The notes under the pieces were generated by a model that made no database searches, had not been told where the DNA came from, and worked only from the letters and a program-made list of their open reading frames with translations. Shown here one piece after another: positions 35,526-46,317 of a DNA stretch of 64,000 bases. Position 1 is the first letter of the stretch, and every line of letters begins with the position of its first letter. The position numbers were made by a program, and so were the translations under genes. Source of the DNA: Stagnimonas aquatica (GTDB lineage: Bacteria > Pseudomonadota > Gammaproteobacteria > Nevskiales > Nevskiaceae). The DNA is taken from the NCBI RefSeq assembly GCF_003730135.1, contig NZ_RJVO01000002.1:434001-498000 (forward strand). The letters are read 5' to 3'.

Positions 35526-37836
35526 GCCGCAGGCGCAGCTCGCGCGCGCTGCTGCGGCCGGTGTCGTCACTGACGCTGAGCTGATGGCGGCCGGTCTGGG
35601 TAGGCCGGTAGGCATAGGCCACGCCCGGCGCCGAACTGCCCAGATAGCTGCCATCGACAAACCAGTAGAGCGTCCGCACCGCGCCATCGGCATGGGCGAG
35701 CAGCGGGATCACCTGCTGACCGAGTTGCTCGGGGCGCAGGGCGTATTCGACGCCGGCCAGCGGCGAGCGGATGCTCGGCGCCTCGCCAACCGCCGTGGTC
35801 GCCAGCAGGCCGCAGTCGCCGGGCGGCGGCGGCGCGCGGCGCGGCATGCCGGCCTGGGCGTAGAGCCGCATCAGCTCGCTGGGCCAGAACTCGTAGACCT
35901 CTTCGACGACCGCACTCGCCGGCGTATCCGGGCAGGCCAGCCGGCCGCTGCGACGGTCGATGCGCAGGCGCCGGTGCACCGTGCTCAGGCGGATCGGCGA
36001 GACGCCGGGGATGTACCAGGTCTGGCTGCGCTGCGGGCAGTCGGCATTGGGCAGATCGCCGGAAGCGGTGCAGACCTCCACCCGCGCCAGCCGGGGCGGC
36101 TGCGGAAACGCCGGCTCGACCAGCTCCGGCTCGGCGACGCGAATGGCGTCGGCAAGATCGAAGAACAGCGGCGCGGCGCTGCGGATGCCGACCAGGGCGG
36201 GATTGCTGCGGCCGTCGAAGTTGCCCAGCCAGACCACCAGCACATAGGGGCCGAACACGCCGGCAGTCCAGGCGTCGCGAAAGCCCCAGCTGGTGCCGGT
36301 CTTCCAGGCCGGGGTCAGGCGGTTGCGCGTCGGGCGCCACACCGCCTCGTCGGGGCGCGGGTTGTCGCGCAGGATGTCCATCACCATGAAGCTGGCGTCG
36401 GCCGACAGCCGCCGCTCGCCCGGCGCCGGCGGCTCCTCGGCGAGCCGGCGCAGCGGCCGCCAGAGGCCACGGTTGGCGAGCATGGCGTAGAGCTGCGCCA
36501 GCTCGACCATCGACACCTCGCCGCCGCCCAGGGTCAGCGCCAGGCCGTAGTGACGCTCGCTGCGCGGCAGCGCCACCCCGGCGCTCTTCAGGAAGCGGTA
36601 CAGGCTGGGCTCGCGCAACTGCGCCGAGAGCTGCACCGCCGGCACGTTGCGCGAGCGGATCAGCGCATCGTGGGCGCTGATCGGGCCTAGGAAGGCGCCG
36701 TCGTTGTTCTCCGGCGCATAGGGGCCGAAATAGGTCGGCGCGTCCTTGAGCACGCTGAGCGGATGGATCAGGCCCTGGTCCATCGCCAGCGCATAGAGCA
36801 GCGGCTTGAGCGTAGAGCCGGGCGAGCGGCGCGCGCTGACGCCATCGACCTGGCCGTGGATGCCGGCATTGAACCAGTCGGCCGAGCCGATCCAGGCGCG
36901 CACGCCGAGGTCGCGGCTGTCCACCAGCAGCACCGCCGCGTTGTCGATGCCGACGCGCGCCAGCGGCGCCAGGTGCTGGCGCAGGCGCTGCTCCAGCAGG
37001 CTTTGCAGGCGCAGGTCCAGCGTGGTCTTGAGTTCCGCCGGCGCGGTCTCACCGGCCTCGGCGAGCAGCGCGCCGGTGAAATGCGGCGCACGGAACGGCA
37101 GCGCCCGGCGCTGGAAGCGCAGCGGCGCCTCGACCAGGGCGCGCTGCTCGGCGGCCGCTGGATGTACCGCCAGCCAGCGCGCGTAGAGACGCAGCCGGGC
37201 GGCGCGCAGGCTCTCGGTTTCGCCGGTGCCCGGCACGCGCGCATTCGGCGCCTGCGGCAGCACCGCCAGCGCCAGGGTCTGCGCGAGATCGAGTTCGCGC
37301 GGGCGCTTGCCGAAGTACAGCCGCGCCGCCGCGCCCACGCCCTGCACGTTGCCGCCGTAAGGCGCGAGGTTGAGATAGGCCTCCAGGATCTCGCGCTTGG
37401 AATAGCGCGCCTCCAGCCACAGCGCGGCGCCGATCTGGCCGAGCTTGCCGGCCAGATTGCGGGTGTGGCGGCGCTCCAGCAGGCGCGCCAACTGCATGCT
37501 CAGGGTCGAGCCACCCTGGCGAGCGCCGCCGCTGGCGGTGACCAGCGCCGCGCGCAGCAGCGCCGGCGGATTCACGCCGGGATGCCAGTAGAAGTGGCGG
37601 TCCTCGTGCAGCAGCACCGCCTCGATCAGCGCCGGCGGCATGTCCGACAGCGGCTGCCAGAGCCGCAACTGACCGTCGCTGGCCAGGCGCAGGCGCAGCA
37701 GCTCGCCCCGGCTGTCGAGCACCGCGGTCGACAGCGGGATGCGTGCCGCCAGCGGCGGCCGTGGCCATAGCCGGACGATCAGCAGCAGCGCCGCCAGCGC
37801 CAGCAGCGACAGCGCCGCGAGACGAGCGCGGCTCAA
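35515..37836 (-). CDS. pbpC: Penicillin-binding protein 1C
   Basis: A 773-residue bifunctional peptidoglycan synthase. The only sensible start is TTG 37836, with a G-rich ribosome site in the 22-bp gap. It has one membrane anchor (~7-22). The GT51 domain carries catalytic Glu78 (LLHEDRHFYWHPGVN) and GGSTLSMQLARLL. The transpeptidase has S341-T-L-K344, S395-R-N and K512-T-G-T. The C-terminal BiPBP_C domain (~690-770) is typical of PBP1C. It follows the alpha-2-macroglobulin gene, the pairing known from many proteobacteria. Confidence 0.95.
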   Translation of the reverse strand: MSRARLAALSLLALAALLLIVRLWPRPPLAARIPLSTAVLDSRGELLRLRLASDGQLRLWQPLSDMPPALIEAVLLHEDRHFYWHPGVNPPALLRAALVTASGGARQGGSTLSMQLARLLERRHTRNLAGKLGQIGAALWLEARYSKREILEAYLNLAPYGGNVQGVGAAARLYFGKRPRELDLAQTLALAVLPQAPNARVPGTGETESLRAARLRLYARWLAVHPAAAEQRALVEAPLRFQRRALPFRAPHFTGALLAEAGETAPAELKTTLDLRLQSLLEQRLRQHLAPLARVGIDNAAVLLVDSRDLGVRAWIGSADWFNAGIHGQVDGVSARRSPGSTLKPLLYALAMDQGLIHPLSVLKDAPTYFGPYAPENNDGAFLGPISAHDALIRSRNVPAVQLSAQLREPSLYRFLKSAGVALPRSERHYGLALTLGGGEVSMVELAQLYAMLANRGLWRPLRRLAEEPPAPGERRLSADASFMVMDILRDNPRPDEAVWRPTRNRLTPAWKTGTSWGFRDAWTAGVFGPYVLVVWLGNFDGRSNPALVGIRSAAPLFFDLADAIRVAEPELVEPAFPQPPRLARVEVCTASGDLPNADCPQRSQTWYIPGVSPIRLSTVHRRLRIDRRSGRLACPDTPASAVVEEVYEFWPSELMRLYAQAGMPRRAPPPPGDCGLLATTAVGEAPSIRSPLAGVEYALRPEQLGQQVIPLLAHADGAVRTLYWFVDGSYLGSSAPGVAYAYRPTQTGRHQLSVSDDTGRSSARELRLRLSD

Positions 37837-37858
37837 GACCCGCCCTGCCCCGCCGGAC

Positions 37859-40800
37859 TCAAGGCCGGATCACCTCGATTTGCCCGGCGGCGGCGCGCGC
37901 GTAGATGCTGGGCTCGTACATCGCCTCGCCATAGGCCGGGGGAATCTGGAAGCGCCCGGCGGCGGTCGCCTTGATCCGGTACTTCAGTTCGCTGACCTCC
38001 TTGCCGAAATCGACGTAGAGCACCGCGCGGTCCTCGCGGTAGTCGGCATAGGTCGGCCGCGCGCCGGCCAGCCAGCTCAGCCAGTTGCAGCCGCAACCGA
38101 GATTGCCGGCGTCTTCGCTGGCCTCGCTCTCGCCTTCACCCTCGGAGGACTCGTCCGGCAACACCGGCTGCATCGCCTGCTCGGCGGGCGCGCTGCTCGG
38201 CTGCACGATCTCGAAGCCGCCGGGCAGCAGATCGACCAGGGCGACATCGCTGAGCCAGTCGCGCCCGGTGCTGCGGAACTTCAGATGCACCTCGATCTCC
38301 TCGCCCAGCCGCACCTGGCTCACCGGCTTGCCGGCGAGGTCGGTGTAGCTGCGCAGAATCTCCATGCCCTGGCTGGCCGACGGCGGCGGCTGACGGTCGA
38401 AGCCGGCCTGGCTGAGCAGCGCGTAGGCCGGCAGCGGGCCGGGACTGGTCACCCGCAGCACCTTGCTCGCCTCGCTCACCGGCAGACTCGGGAACAGGCC
38501 CGGCGGCAGGCTCAGCGTCTGCTCGCCACCGGCTTTCAGCAGGGCCTTGAGACTGGGCATGGTGGCGCTGGCCTCGGCCGCCTGCGCGTAGGCATCCAGC
38601 GCCAGGATGCTGGTGGCGGCGGACAGCGACTGGTAGCGCTGTTCGCGCAGCTCGGCGACCAGATTGGCGACGAACTCCGGCCCGTAGGCCGCGAGGCGCT
38701 GGGGGAAGTGCTTGGCCAGCACGTAGAACAGCTCGGCGTCGGTCGCCATCGCGCTGTGATAGCGGTCGTAGTAATGCCCGGCCTGGCGGCCGAGCTTGAC
38801 CCGGGCGATGAGCTTGTCCGCCAGCGCCGGCTGCTGCATGCGCTGGTAGGCGGCGGCCAGCCAGGCGGCGGTGGCGTCGCTCTCCCAGCGGTTCTTCCAG
38901 TTGGCTTCCAGGCGGCCGCGCAGGGCATCGGCCTCGGCGCTCATCACCTGGCCCTGGCGGGTCAGCAGGTAGACCGCGTAGGCGGCGTTGCGCTCCTGTT
39001 CGAGATTGTCGCCATCGCGGCGCGCCAGCCGCAGCAGGTAGCGGTTGCCGGCCTCGATCAGCTCGCCCGGCGCCGGGCGGCCGCGCTCGGCGGCCTCCAG
39101 CAGGAAGTGCTGGACGTAGACCGACACGAACTCCGCCTCGGCGCCGTTCGGCCACAGCCGGTAGCCGCCGTCCGGCGTCTGCCGGCTGGCCAGCTCGGCG
39201 TAGCTGCCGTCGAGATCGCTGCCCTTGGCGGTCTTCAGCGCGCCGAACTCCGGCCGCCCGGACAGCACCAGGGCCGGCATCGCCATGCTCACCAACTGCT
39301 CGGTGCAGGCATGCGCGTAATTGCCCAGCCAGGCGGCGAGTCCGTGCGCCAAGGCCAGCGGCAGCGGCGAGACGCTCACTTCGACCTCGCGCTGCTGCGG
39401 GTAGAGGCTGCGGCTGAGCGGCAGCTCGACGCTCTTGCCGGCCGGCACGCTGGCGGCATCGAGCTGCACCCGGTAGGGCGTGGCCGGACGCACCGACAGC
39501 GTCGCGCCGAGCCTGGCGCCGTAGCCGCCGCCATTCACGGTGAAGCGCAGCTCCGCCGGGCCGGGTTGGTCCTTGGCGCGCAGGCGGTAGCGCACCACCG
39601 CCTCGCTGAGCGGCTTCATGCCCAGCGACTGCTGCGCCGCACCCAGCACCTCCAGGTTGGCGGACGGCTGCAACTGCACCTGCACCGCCGTCTCGCCCTT
39701 GGCCTCCTCGACGTTGAAGGCGACCCCGGTGCTGACCTCGAACTCGTCGCCCGGCGCCACCGCCAGCGGTGCGTTGGGCAGCAGGGTGTAGTCGCCGCGC
39801 ACGGTCGTGCGTGTCTCGGCCTGGCCCATGCCCTGGGCATCGACGCCCACCGCCATCAGCCGCAGGCTGCCGTTGAAACTCTCCGGCACCGTCCATTCCA
39901 GGGTCTTGGGCTCAGGTCCGACCGCGACGATGCCGCTCCACCAGGCCACCGGCGGATCGGTCTTGCGCCGGAACGGATTGAGATGCCTGCCAAGCGCACC
40001 GTCGGCGTCGCCGCCGGGCGCCGCACCCGGCATCAGGGCGCGGAACGAGGGCAGCACCAGATCGAGGATCTGCAAGGTGTCCACGTCCAGGCTGCGCTTC
40101 TGGAAGAAGTACTCCAGCGGCTGCGGCGTCTGGTAGCGCGCCACCTGCAGGATGCCCTCGTCCACCGCGTAGACCACCGCGCGGCCGGGGCGCTGGGCGC
40201 TGACCTGCAGGCGCAGGGTCTCGCCCGGCTTGAGCTTGGCCGGCGCCTTCAGGCTCAGGCCGTTGCGGCGCGCGTCGATCGACACCGAGAACGGCTGCAC
40301 GCCGTGACTCATCGGCGAGGCGTGAATCTCGGCGCTGCCGGGGTCGCGCAGGAAGATCACATGCACATAGGCGGAGCCGATCAGGTCCGCCGGCACCCGG
40401 ATGCGCTGCACGCTGGCGGTGGTCTCGGCCCTGAACCACTGCCAGCTCAGCACCTTCTCGCGCTCGATGGTGATCAGGCCGCTGCCGACATAGGGCGCGA
40501 CCAGGCTCAGCTCGATCTCCTCGCCGGGCGCGTAGTCCTTCTTCGACAGCGCCAGTTGCAGCTCGGCGTTCTTCTCCAGGCTGCGGCTGACATCGCCGGC
40601 ACCGGCGACCCGGTAGGGGATGTTGGCGTAGCTCTGGCCGGCGGCATCGACCAGCAGATAGAAGTAGCTGCCCGGCTCGCTGGCCTCCAGCTTCAGCGCG
40701 GCGCCGCTCGCCGGCAGCGCGTAGGCCTGCGCCGACAGCAGCATGTCCTTCTGCCGCGACTCGTACTGGTAGCTGCCGTTGGGGCGGCGGATCAGCACGT

Positions 40801-43800
40801 TCACGTACTTGCGCTGGTAGCGCTTGAGCTGCAAGTCCTTGACGGCGGTGCGCTGCGCCTGCGGGTCCAGCGCCTGGAGCTGGACCGCGCGCGGCACGCT
40901 CTGGCTGACGTAGTCGAGATCGCCATCGGCCTTCCAGCCGATCAGATAGGGCAGGTCGGAGACGATCTGCGCCGCCTCGGCGGTGACGCCGCGTCCGCCG
41001 TCGGGCTCGAAGCCGCGCGCGGTGAGATGCACGCGGTAGCTCGCGCGCGCGAAGCGCTTGAGATCCAGCGCCAGCGTCGCCTGGCCCTGGGCGTCGGTCT
41101 GGGCATCGGCCAGCGCCTCGGTGAAACCCTCGCGCGCCGCCTGCGGATCGTTGAAGCGGTAGTCCTCGTAGCCGGCGAAGGCCGGCAGCCAGGGCGTGAG
41201 GTTCATCTCCGCGCTGATCCGCCGCGACTGCGCCGGCGTGCCGAACAGGTTCTGCAGATCGACGCGCGCGGCCAGCGCCTCCGGCGACACCCAGCCCTGC
41301 GCGCGCGCCGGCTGGAAGTCCAGGCGCATCTTCAGGCGATCCGGCTCGAACTCGCGAACCTTGAAGCCGAAGCTGCCCAACAGCCGCTGCCCGCGCGGCT
41401 GCGGCAGGTAGACGCTCAGGTTGTACTCGCCGGTCGCCGAGGTCGGGCGGCTGGTGTAGGCGAGGCTGTCGAAGCCGTCTTCCGGCAAGGGCCGGCGCTG
41501 ATCCAGCACCACGCTGCCGCGCGGGTCGGTGATGGTGTAGCGCAGCGGCGTGCGCGGCAGCGGGTGGTCGAAGTCGGCGGCGCGCACGATGACGCCCAGC
41601 TCGGCGCGCTCGCCCGGCCGGTACAGGCCACGGTCGCTGAACAGGAAGGCCGACAGCGCGCCCGGTTCGGTAGCCTGGGAGACGCCGCCGACATCGAAGC
41701 GCGACAGGTCCAGCGAGGACACTCTCCCATCCAGCGGCAGGAAGGACTGGTCGCCACCCTTCTTCGCCAGCAGCAGCACCGGCTGGCGCTCGTTGCGGTA
41801 GTCGCCGAGGTCGGGCAGGCGGGCGTGGCCCTGCTCGTCGGTGTCGCGGCTCAGCACCGGCTCGCCGTTCTTGCCGATCACCTCGACGCTGACCCCGGCC
41901 AGCGGCTGGCCGCTGAGGATGGACTGCACGAACACTTCGCGGCTGCCGTCCTTGTTGCGCTTGAGCACCAGGCCCAGGTCGGTGACCACGATAAGCCGGG
42001 TGTCGGACACCCGCGCCTCGTAGCCCTCGTCACCGCCCTCGTCGCCGGCCACCGAGATGTCCTGGTGGCTGACCGGGTCGTGGCCGTGCACGCGCAGGAA
42101 GAAGATGCCGCGCCGGCTCTCCTGACCCTCGGCGAGGAAGGGCACGAGATCGACCGCCGTGTACTGCGGCGTGCCGTGCGGCAGCGCCGGCAGGGTCAGC
42201 ACTTTTTCCAGGCGCTCGCTGATGTTGCTCTCGTCGAACTGCCAGTTGTTCCAGTAGGGCGTCGCCAGCTCGCCGCCGGACTGGGTGACCAGGTGCTGCA
42301 ACTGGCGCGGTAGCAGGCGGCCGACTTCCACCCGCAGGCCGGGCAGGTCGCGGCTGAACACGCTGAGCTTCTTCGGACCGCCCATCGCCAGCAGCGCGCC
42401 CTTGCCCATCACCCGCAGCTCGGGCGGATAGTCCGGTACCTGCAAGGCGAGCTGGCTGGACTTCTCCAGCTCGTAGCCGCCGAAGGACTTCATGCCCGCC
42501 GCCACCCGCAGCAGCAGCCAGCGTCCGGGCTCGGCGCTATGGCCGAAGCTGTGCTCCTGCGCGTGCTCGGTCTCCAGCGGATTGTGGTTGAGCGCCAGCG
42601 GCTCGCTGCCGGCCGGCAGCGTGTTGCCGATGTTGTCCTGGCCCCAGGGATAGGGCTCGCCGTTGTAGGTCTCGAAGTTCTTCTCCCACTCCTTCTGCTT
42701 GCCGGCATCGGGGTTGCGCGCCGGCAGCAGCCAGGCCTGGACGTGGCTGCGTACTTCGTCCTCGGTGCTGGAATGGCTCAGCGAGAGCGTCAGCAACTGC
42801 ACCGGGTTGTCATCGACATCACGGGCGATGCGCGCCGCCAGTTCGCCGACCTGCAGGGCATAGCGGCCGGGCACGCTGACATCCCCCGCCAGCTCGGCCT
42901 GCGCCGCCGGACCCGCCAGGCTGCTGGCGATGCCGGGGGCGATGACGAAGTGCAGGCGGCCGGACTTGGCCGGCGTCGCCAGCGCGGCGGTGCGGACATA
43001 GGCGTTGAGGCGCTTGGCGTCGAGGTTGAGGGTGGTCAGCGGCCGCTCGCGCTCGACTTCCTTCTCGTCCGTGAGGCGGTCGAAATAGCTGATGCGGATG
43101 CGGTCCTTCAGCGACTCCGGGTTCACCGGATGGCTGAAGCGCAGGCTCAGGATCACGGTCTTGTTGGCGGGGTTGACCGGGTCCTGGTCAAAGCTGGCCT
43201 CGGCGAGGCTGACGCTGAACGGCTGGCTGTCGAACTCGAAGCGGTAGTCCTGGAGCGCGAGGTGGGCGGCGACCAGGCCCTTGCGGTTGAGATCGGCCTG
43301 GTAGTGGGCGCCCACCGGCCAGTCCTGGCTGGGGGTGAATTGCAGGGTCTTGTCGTCGCTCCAGCGCCACTGGCCGGGCTGGGCCGGGCTCATGCGGATC
43401 AGGCCGCTGGCCGGCGCGATCTCCTTGCCGACCAGATCCAGCGCCGCCGCCGAGCCGCTGAAGCGCAGCACCAGGGGTTTGGGCGCGTCGTCCGGCGCCT
43501 CGCAGGCATAGCAGGTGAGCGCCGGCGCCTCGACGCTGAAGCTCAGGGTCTGCGGCTGCGGCCGCGACTGCCACCAACGCCAGCCGCCCAGGCCGGCGGC
43601 GAGCAGCAGCAGCGCCACCGCCAGGGCCAGGCCGGATTCGCGCGGGTGGGCGCGCAGCCAGTCCCGCGCCGCTCTGAGCCGGGGCAGCAGCGCATCCAGC
43701 AAGCTTTGCAGCCAGGCTGGCGGCTGCCAGGCCAGCTCGCCGAAGAAGCCGCCCAGCACGGTGCCGAGGAAATCCTTCAGGCCCGCGAAGATGCCCAGCA

Positions 43801-43831
43801 CCACCGTCCACACCGCCGTCAGCACACGCAT
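37859..43831 (-). CDS. Membrane-anchored bacterial alpha-2-macroglobulin with thioester motif
   Basis: A 1990-residue protein, longer than the ~1650 of Escherichia coli YfhM. It is anchored by a membrane helix at ~66-84 after an unusual amphipathic N-terminus rather than by a lipoprotein signal. Many macroglobulin beta domains follow. The bait-region/MG7-like part contains YRPGERAELGVIVRA (MG3 style). The thioester C-T-E-Q at Cys1509 (NYAHACTEQLVSMAM) should be able to trap attacking proteases. Its partner pbpC is encoded 22 bp downstream. Together they are thought to guard and repair the periplasm after envelope breach. Confidence 0.93.
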   Translation of the reverse strand: MRVLTAVWTVVLGIFAGLKDFLGTVLGGFFGELAWQPPAWLQSLLDALLPRLRAARDWLRAHPRESGLALAVALLLLAAGLGGWRWWQSRPQPQTLSFSVEAPALTCYACEAPDDAPKPLVLRFSGSAAALDLVGKEIAPASGLIRMSPAQPGQWRWSDDKTLQFTPSQDWPVGAHYQADLNRKGLVAAHLALQDYRFEFDSQPFSVSLAEASFDQDPVNPANKTVILSLRFSHPVNPESLKDRIRISYFDRLTDEKEVERERPLTTLNLDAKRLNAYVRTAALATPAKSGRLHFVIAPGIASSLAGPAAQAELAGDVSVPGRYALQVGELAARIARDVDDNPVQLLTLSLSHSSTEDEVRSHVQAWLLPARNPDAGKQKEWEKNFETYNGEPYPWGQDNIGNTLPAGSEPLALNHNPLETEHAQEHSFGHSAEPGRWLLLRVAAGMKSFGGYELEKSSQLALQVPDYPPELRVMGKGALLAMGGPKKLSVFSRDLPGLRVEVGRLLPRQLQHLVTQSGGELATPYWNNWQFDESNISERLEKVLTLPALPHGTPQYTAVDLVPFLAEGQESRRGIFFLRVHGHDPVSHQDISVAGDEGGDEGYEARVSDTRLIVVTDLGLVLKRNKDGSREVFVQSILSGQPLAGVSVEVIGKNGEPVLSRDTDEQGHARLPDLGDYRNERQPVLLLAKKGGDQSFLPLDGRVSSLDLSRFDVGGVSQATEPGALSAFLFSDRGLYRPGERAELGVIVRAADFDHPLPRTPLRYTITDPRGSVVLDQRRPLPEDGFDSLAYTSRPTSATGEYNLSVYLPQPRGQRLLGSFGFKVREFEPDRLKMRLDFQPARAQGWVSPEALAARVDLQNLFGTPAQSRRISAEMNLTPWLPAFAGYEDYRFNDPQAAREGFTEALADAQTDAQGQATLALDLKRFARASYRVHLTARGFEPDGGRGVTAEAAQIVSDLPYLIGWKADGDLDYVSQSVPRAVQLQALDPQAQRTAVKDLQLKRYQRKYVNVLIRRPNGSYQYESRQKDMLLSAQAYALPASGAALKLEASEPGSYFYLLVDAAGQSYANIPYRVAGAGDVSRSLEKNAELQLALSKKDYAPGEEIELSLVAPYVGSGLITIEREKVLSWQWFRAETTASVQRIRVPADLIGSAYVHVIFLRDPGSAEIHASPMSHGVQPFSVSIDARRNGLSLKAPAKLKPGETLRLQVSAQRPGRAVVYAVDEGILQVARYQTPQPLEYFFQKRSLDVDTLQILDLVLPSFRALMPGAAPGGDADGALGRHLNPFRRKTDPPVAWWSGIVAVGPEPKTLEWTVPESFNGSLRLMAVGVDAQGMGQAETRTTVRGDYTLLPNAPLAVAPGDEFEVSTGVAFNVEEAKGETAVQVQLQPSANLEVLGAAQQSLGMKPLSEAVVRYRLRAKDQPGPAELRFTVNGGGYGARLGATLSVRPATPYRVQLDAASVPAGKSVELPLSRSLYPQQREVEVSVSPLPLALAHGLAAWLGNYAHACTEQLVSMAMPALVLSGRPEFGALKTAKGSDLDGSYAELASRQTPDGGYRLWPNGAEAEFVSVYVQHFLLEAAERGRPAPGELIEAGNRYLLRLARRDGDNLEQERNAAYAVYLLTRQGQVMSAEADALRGRLEANWKNRWESDATAAWLAAAYQRMQQPALADKLIARVKLGRQAGHYYDRYHSAMATDAELFYVLAKHFPQRLAAYGPEFVANLVAELREQRYQSLSAATSILALDAYAQAAEASATMPSLKALLKAGGEQTLSLPPGLFPSLPVSEASKVLRVTSPGPLPAYALLSQAGFDRQPPPSASQGMEILRSYTDLAGKPVSQVRLGEEIEVHLKFRSTGRDWLSDVALVDLLPGGFEIVQPSSAPAEQAMQPVLPDESSEGEGESEASEDAGNLGCGCNWLSWLAGARPTYADYREDRAVLYVDFGKEVSELKYRIKATAAGRFQIPPAYGEAMYEPSIYARAAAGQIEVIRP

Positions 43832-43891
43832 TGCGCTCTCCCTGGTTTGCCGCTTCCCTGCCCGCCCATCTTAGGGCGGCGCAGATGAACC

Positions 43892-44281
43892 CTACGCGGC
43901 AGCCAGCACGGTCTCCACCTCGAAGCGCCCGTGCAGGGCCTTGTGGATCGGGCATTTGTTGGCGATGGCGAGCAGGTAGTCGCGCTGCTCGGCGCTGAGC
44001 GCACCGACGAAGCGGATCTGCCGGTTGAGCCGGTACAGGCCGTCGGCCTCGACGTGGGTGATGCTCACCTGCACGTCTTCCAGCGGCATCTGCTTGCGCC
44101 GCGCCACCATCATCACGGTGAGCGCAGTGCAGGCGCCGAGCGCGGAGTCGAGCAGGTCGTGCGGGTCGGGGCCGAGATCGTCGCCACCCTGGGCGGCGAT
44201 GACGTCGGTGAGGAACTGGTGCGCGCGCACCTCGATCTGGTGGGCGAGCTTGCCTTGCGGCGCCTTGCTGACGCGGATCAT
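43892..44281 (-). CDS. OsmC-family peroxide/thiol protein
   Basis: A 129-residue OsmC/Ohr-fold protein. Two conserved cysteines are present: Cys51 in DSALGACTALTVMMVARRK and Cys110 in LLAIANKCPIHKALHG. The latter is the pattern of the YhfA/OsmC-like branch rather than Ohr. It probably reduces hydroperoxides or handles reactive sulfur. It lies 60 bp upstream of the macroglobulin gene on the same strand and 66 bp after murU. Confidence 0.88.
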   Translation of the reverse strand: MIRVSKAPQGKLAHQIEVRAHQFLTDVIAAQGGDDLGPDPHDLLDSALGACTALTVMMVARRKQMPLEDVQVSITHVEADGLYRLNRQIRFVGALSAEQRDYLLAIANKCPIHKALHGRFEVETVLAAA

Positions 44282-44347
44282 CGGGACTCCGGGGAGAACG
44301 GGGGACGGAGCCCAGAGCTTATCGCCAGGCCCGCGCCAGCGGGGCGC

Positions 44348-45129
<782 letters not shown>

Positions 45130-45163
45130 CGAAGGCTTTGAGCTTGCACAGACCTTCGCTTGT

Positions 45164-45181
45164 GCCTTCATGGGCAGCTCC
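45164..45181. repeat. 18-bp direct repeat, amgK-proximal copy
   Basis: GCCTTCATGGGCAGCTCC repeats the murU start region (44997-45014) with one mismatch, 167 bp away. It looks like a duplicated target or a relic of the old amgK-murU junction. Confidence 0.55.
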
Positions 45182-45195
45182 ACCGCTGCACGCCC

Positions 45196-46185
45196 TCAGG
45201 CCTCCAGGCCCAGCGCGTCGAACAGCTTGAGCAGCGGCGCCAGCTCCGGGTAGCGCGCCGCCACCGGCCGCACGTAGGCGATGAAGCGCGGGGTGTCGGC
45301 GAGGTAGTGCGGCTTGCCGTCGCGGTAGTTGATGCGGGCGAAGATGCCCAGCACCTTGAGATGGCGTTGCAGGCCCATGAGGTCGAAGTCGCGCTCGAAG
45401 GCGGTCAGCTCGGCCGGCACCGGCAGGCCGGCGGCGCGTGCGGCCTGCCAGTACTGGCGGCGCCAGGCCTCGACCCGCGCCTCCGGCCAGGAGCGGAAGG
45501 CGTCCTTGAACAGGCTCACCACGTCGTAGCTGATCGGGCCGTGCACCGCGTCCTGGAAATCCAGCACACCGGGGCTGGGCGTCGAGACCATGAGGTTGCG
45601 CGGCATGTAGTCGCGGTGCACGTAGACCCGCGACTGCGCCAGCGCGGCGTCGACCAGCACCTGGCAGCTCTGGCGCCACCAGTCCTGCTGCTCGGGACTC
45701 AGCGCACGGCCCAGGTGACGGGCGACGTACCAGTCGGGGAACAGCGCCAGCTCCCGCTCCAGCAGCGCCGCGTCATAGGGCGGCAGCACGCCCTCGCGGC
45801 TGGCCGCCTGCCACTGCACCAGGGCGGCGATGGCGTCGGCGAACAGGGCGTCGGCGTTGTCCTCAGTGATGACGTGCAGAAAGGTCTGGCGACCGAGGTC
45901 GGAGAGCAGCAGATAACCCTGCTCCAAGTCCTGGCCGAGGATGCGCGGCGCGTTGAGGCCGGCGTCGAGCATCAGCTGCGCGACCTGGATGAACGGCCGG
46001 CAGTCCTCGCGCTCGGGCGGCGCGTCCATCACCACCCAGCTCTGGCCCTGGGCTTCCAGCCGGAAGTAGCGACGGAAGCTGGCGTCGGCCGAGGCCGGCG
46101 CGAACCGGGCGTCGTCGAGGCCGAGACTGGCGAGGGCGAACTGGCGCGCGGCGGCGGCGCGGGCATCGGGCGGGGTGTCGGTCAC
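45196..46185 (-). CDS. amgK: N-acetylmuramate/N-acetylglucosamine anomeric kinase AmgK
   Basis: A 329-residue aminoglycoside-phosphotransferase-fold kinase from GTG 46185; no better start exists before the conserved DASFRRYFRL. The catalytic loop is VYVHRDYMPRNLMV and the metal-binding DFQDA is in GVLDFQDAVHGPISYDV. LGLDDARFAPASAD and the C-terminal LGIFARINYRDGK match the family. AmgK phosphorylates MurNAc at C1, and MurU (next gene) converts the product to UDP-MurNAc. It is divergent from lptD. Confidence 0.93.
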   Translation of the reverse strand: MTDTPPDARAAAARQFALASLGLDDARFAPASADASFRRYFRLEAQGQSWVVMDAPPEREDCRPFIQVAQLMLDAGLNAPRILGQDLEQGYLLLSDLGRQTFLHVITEDNADALFADAIAALVQWQAASREGVLPPYDAALLERELALFPDWYVARHLGRALSPEQQDWWRQSCQVLVDAALAQSRVYVHRDYMPRNLMVSTPSPGVLDFQDAVHGPISYDVVSLFKDAFRSWPEARVEAWRRQYWQAARAAGLPVPAELTAFERDFDLMGLQRHLKVLGIFARINYRDGKPHYLADTPRFIAYVRPVAARYPELAPLLKLFDALGLEA

Positions 46186-46317
46186 TGGCGGTGCGGCGGT
46201 GGTGCGTAAAGACGGGCAGTGTATTGAAGGCGCCAGCGCGAGTCTGCCCCGCGCCGTTGCCGCCGGAGGTGGCGAGGCGGGATACTGCGCGCCCCTCCCG
46301 CCGTCTGGCACCTCTCC

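Noticed and set aside
37739..42313. 1524-codon open frame on the plus strand opposite the macroglobulin gene
   Set aside because: Arg/Gln/Ala-rich antisense frame kept open by the GC-rich third-codon bias of the real minus-strand gene; no domain or start signal.
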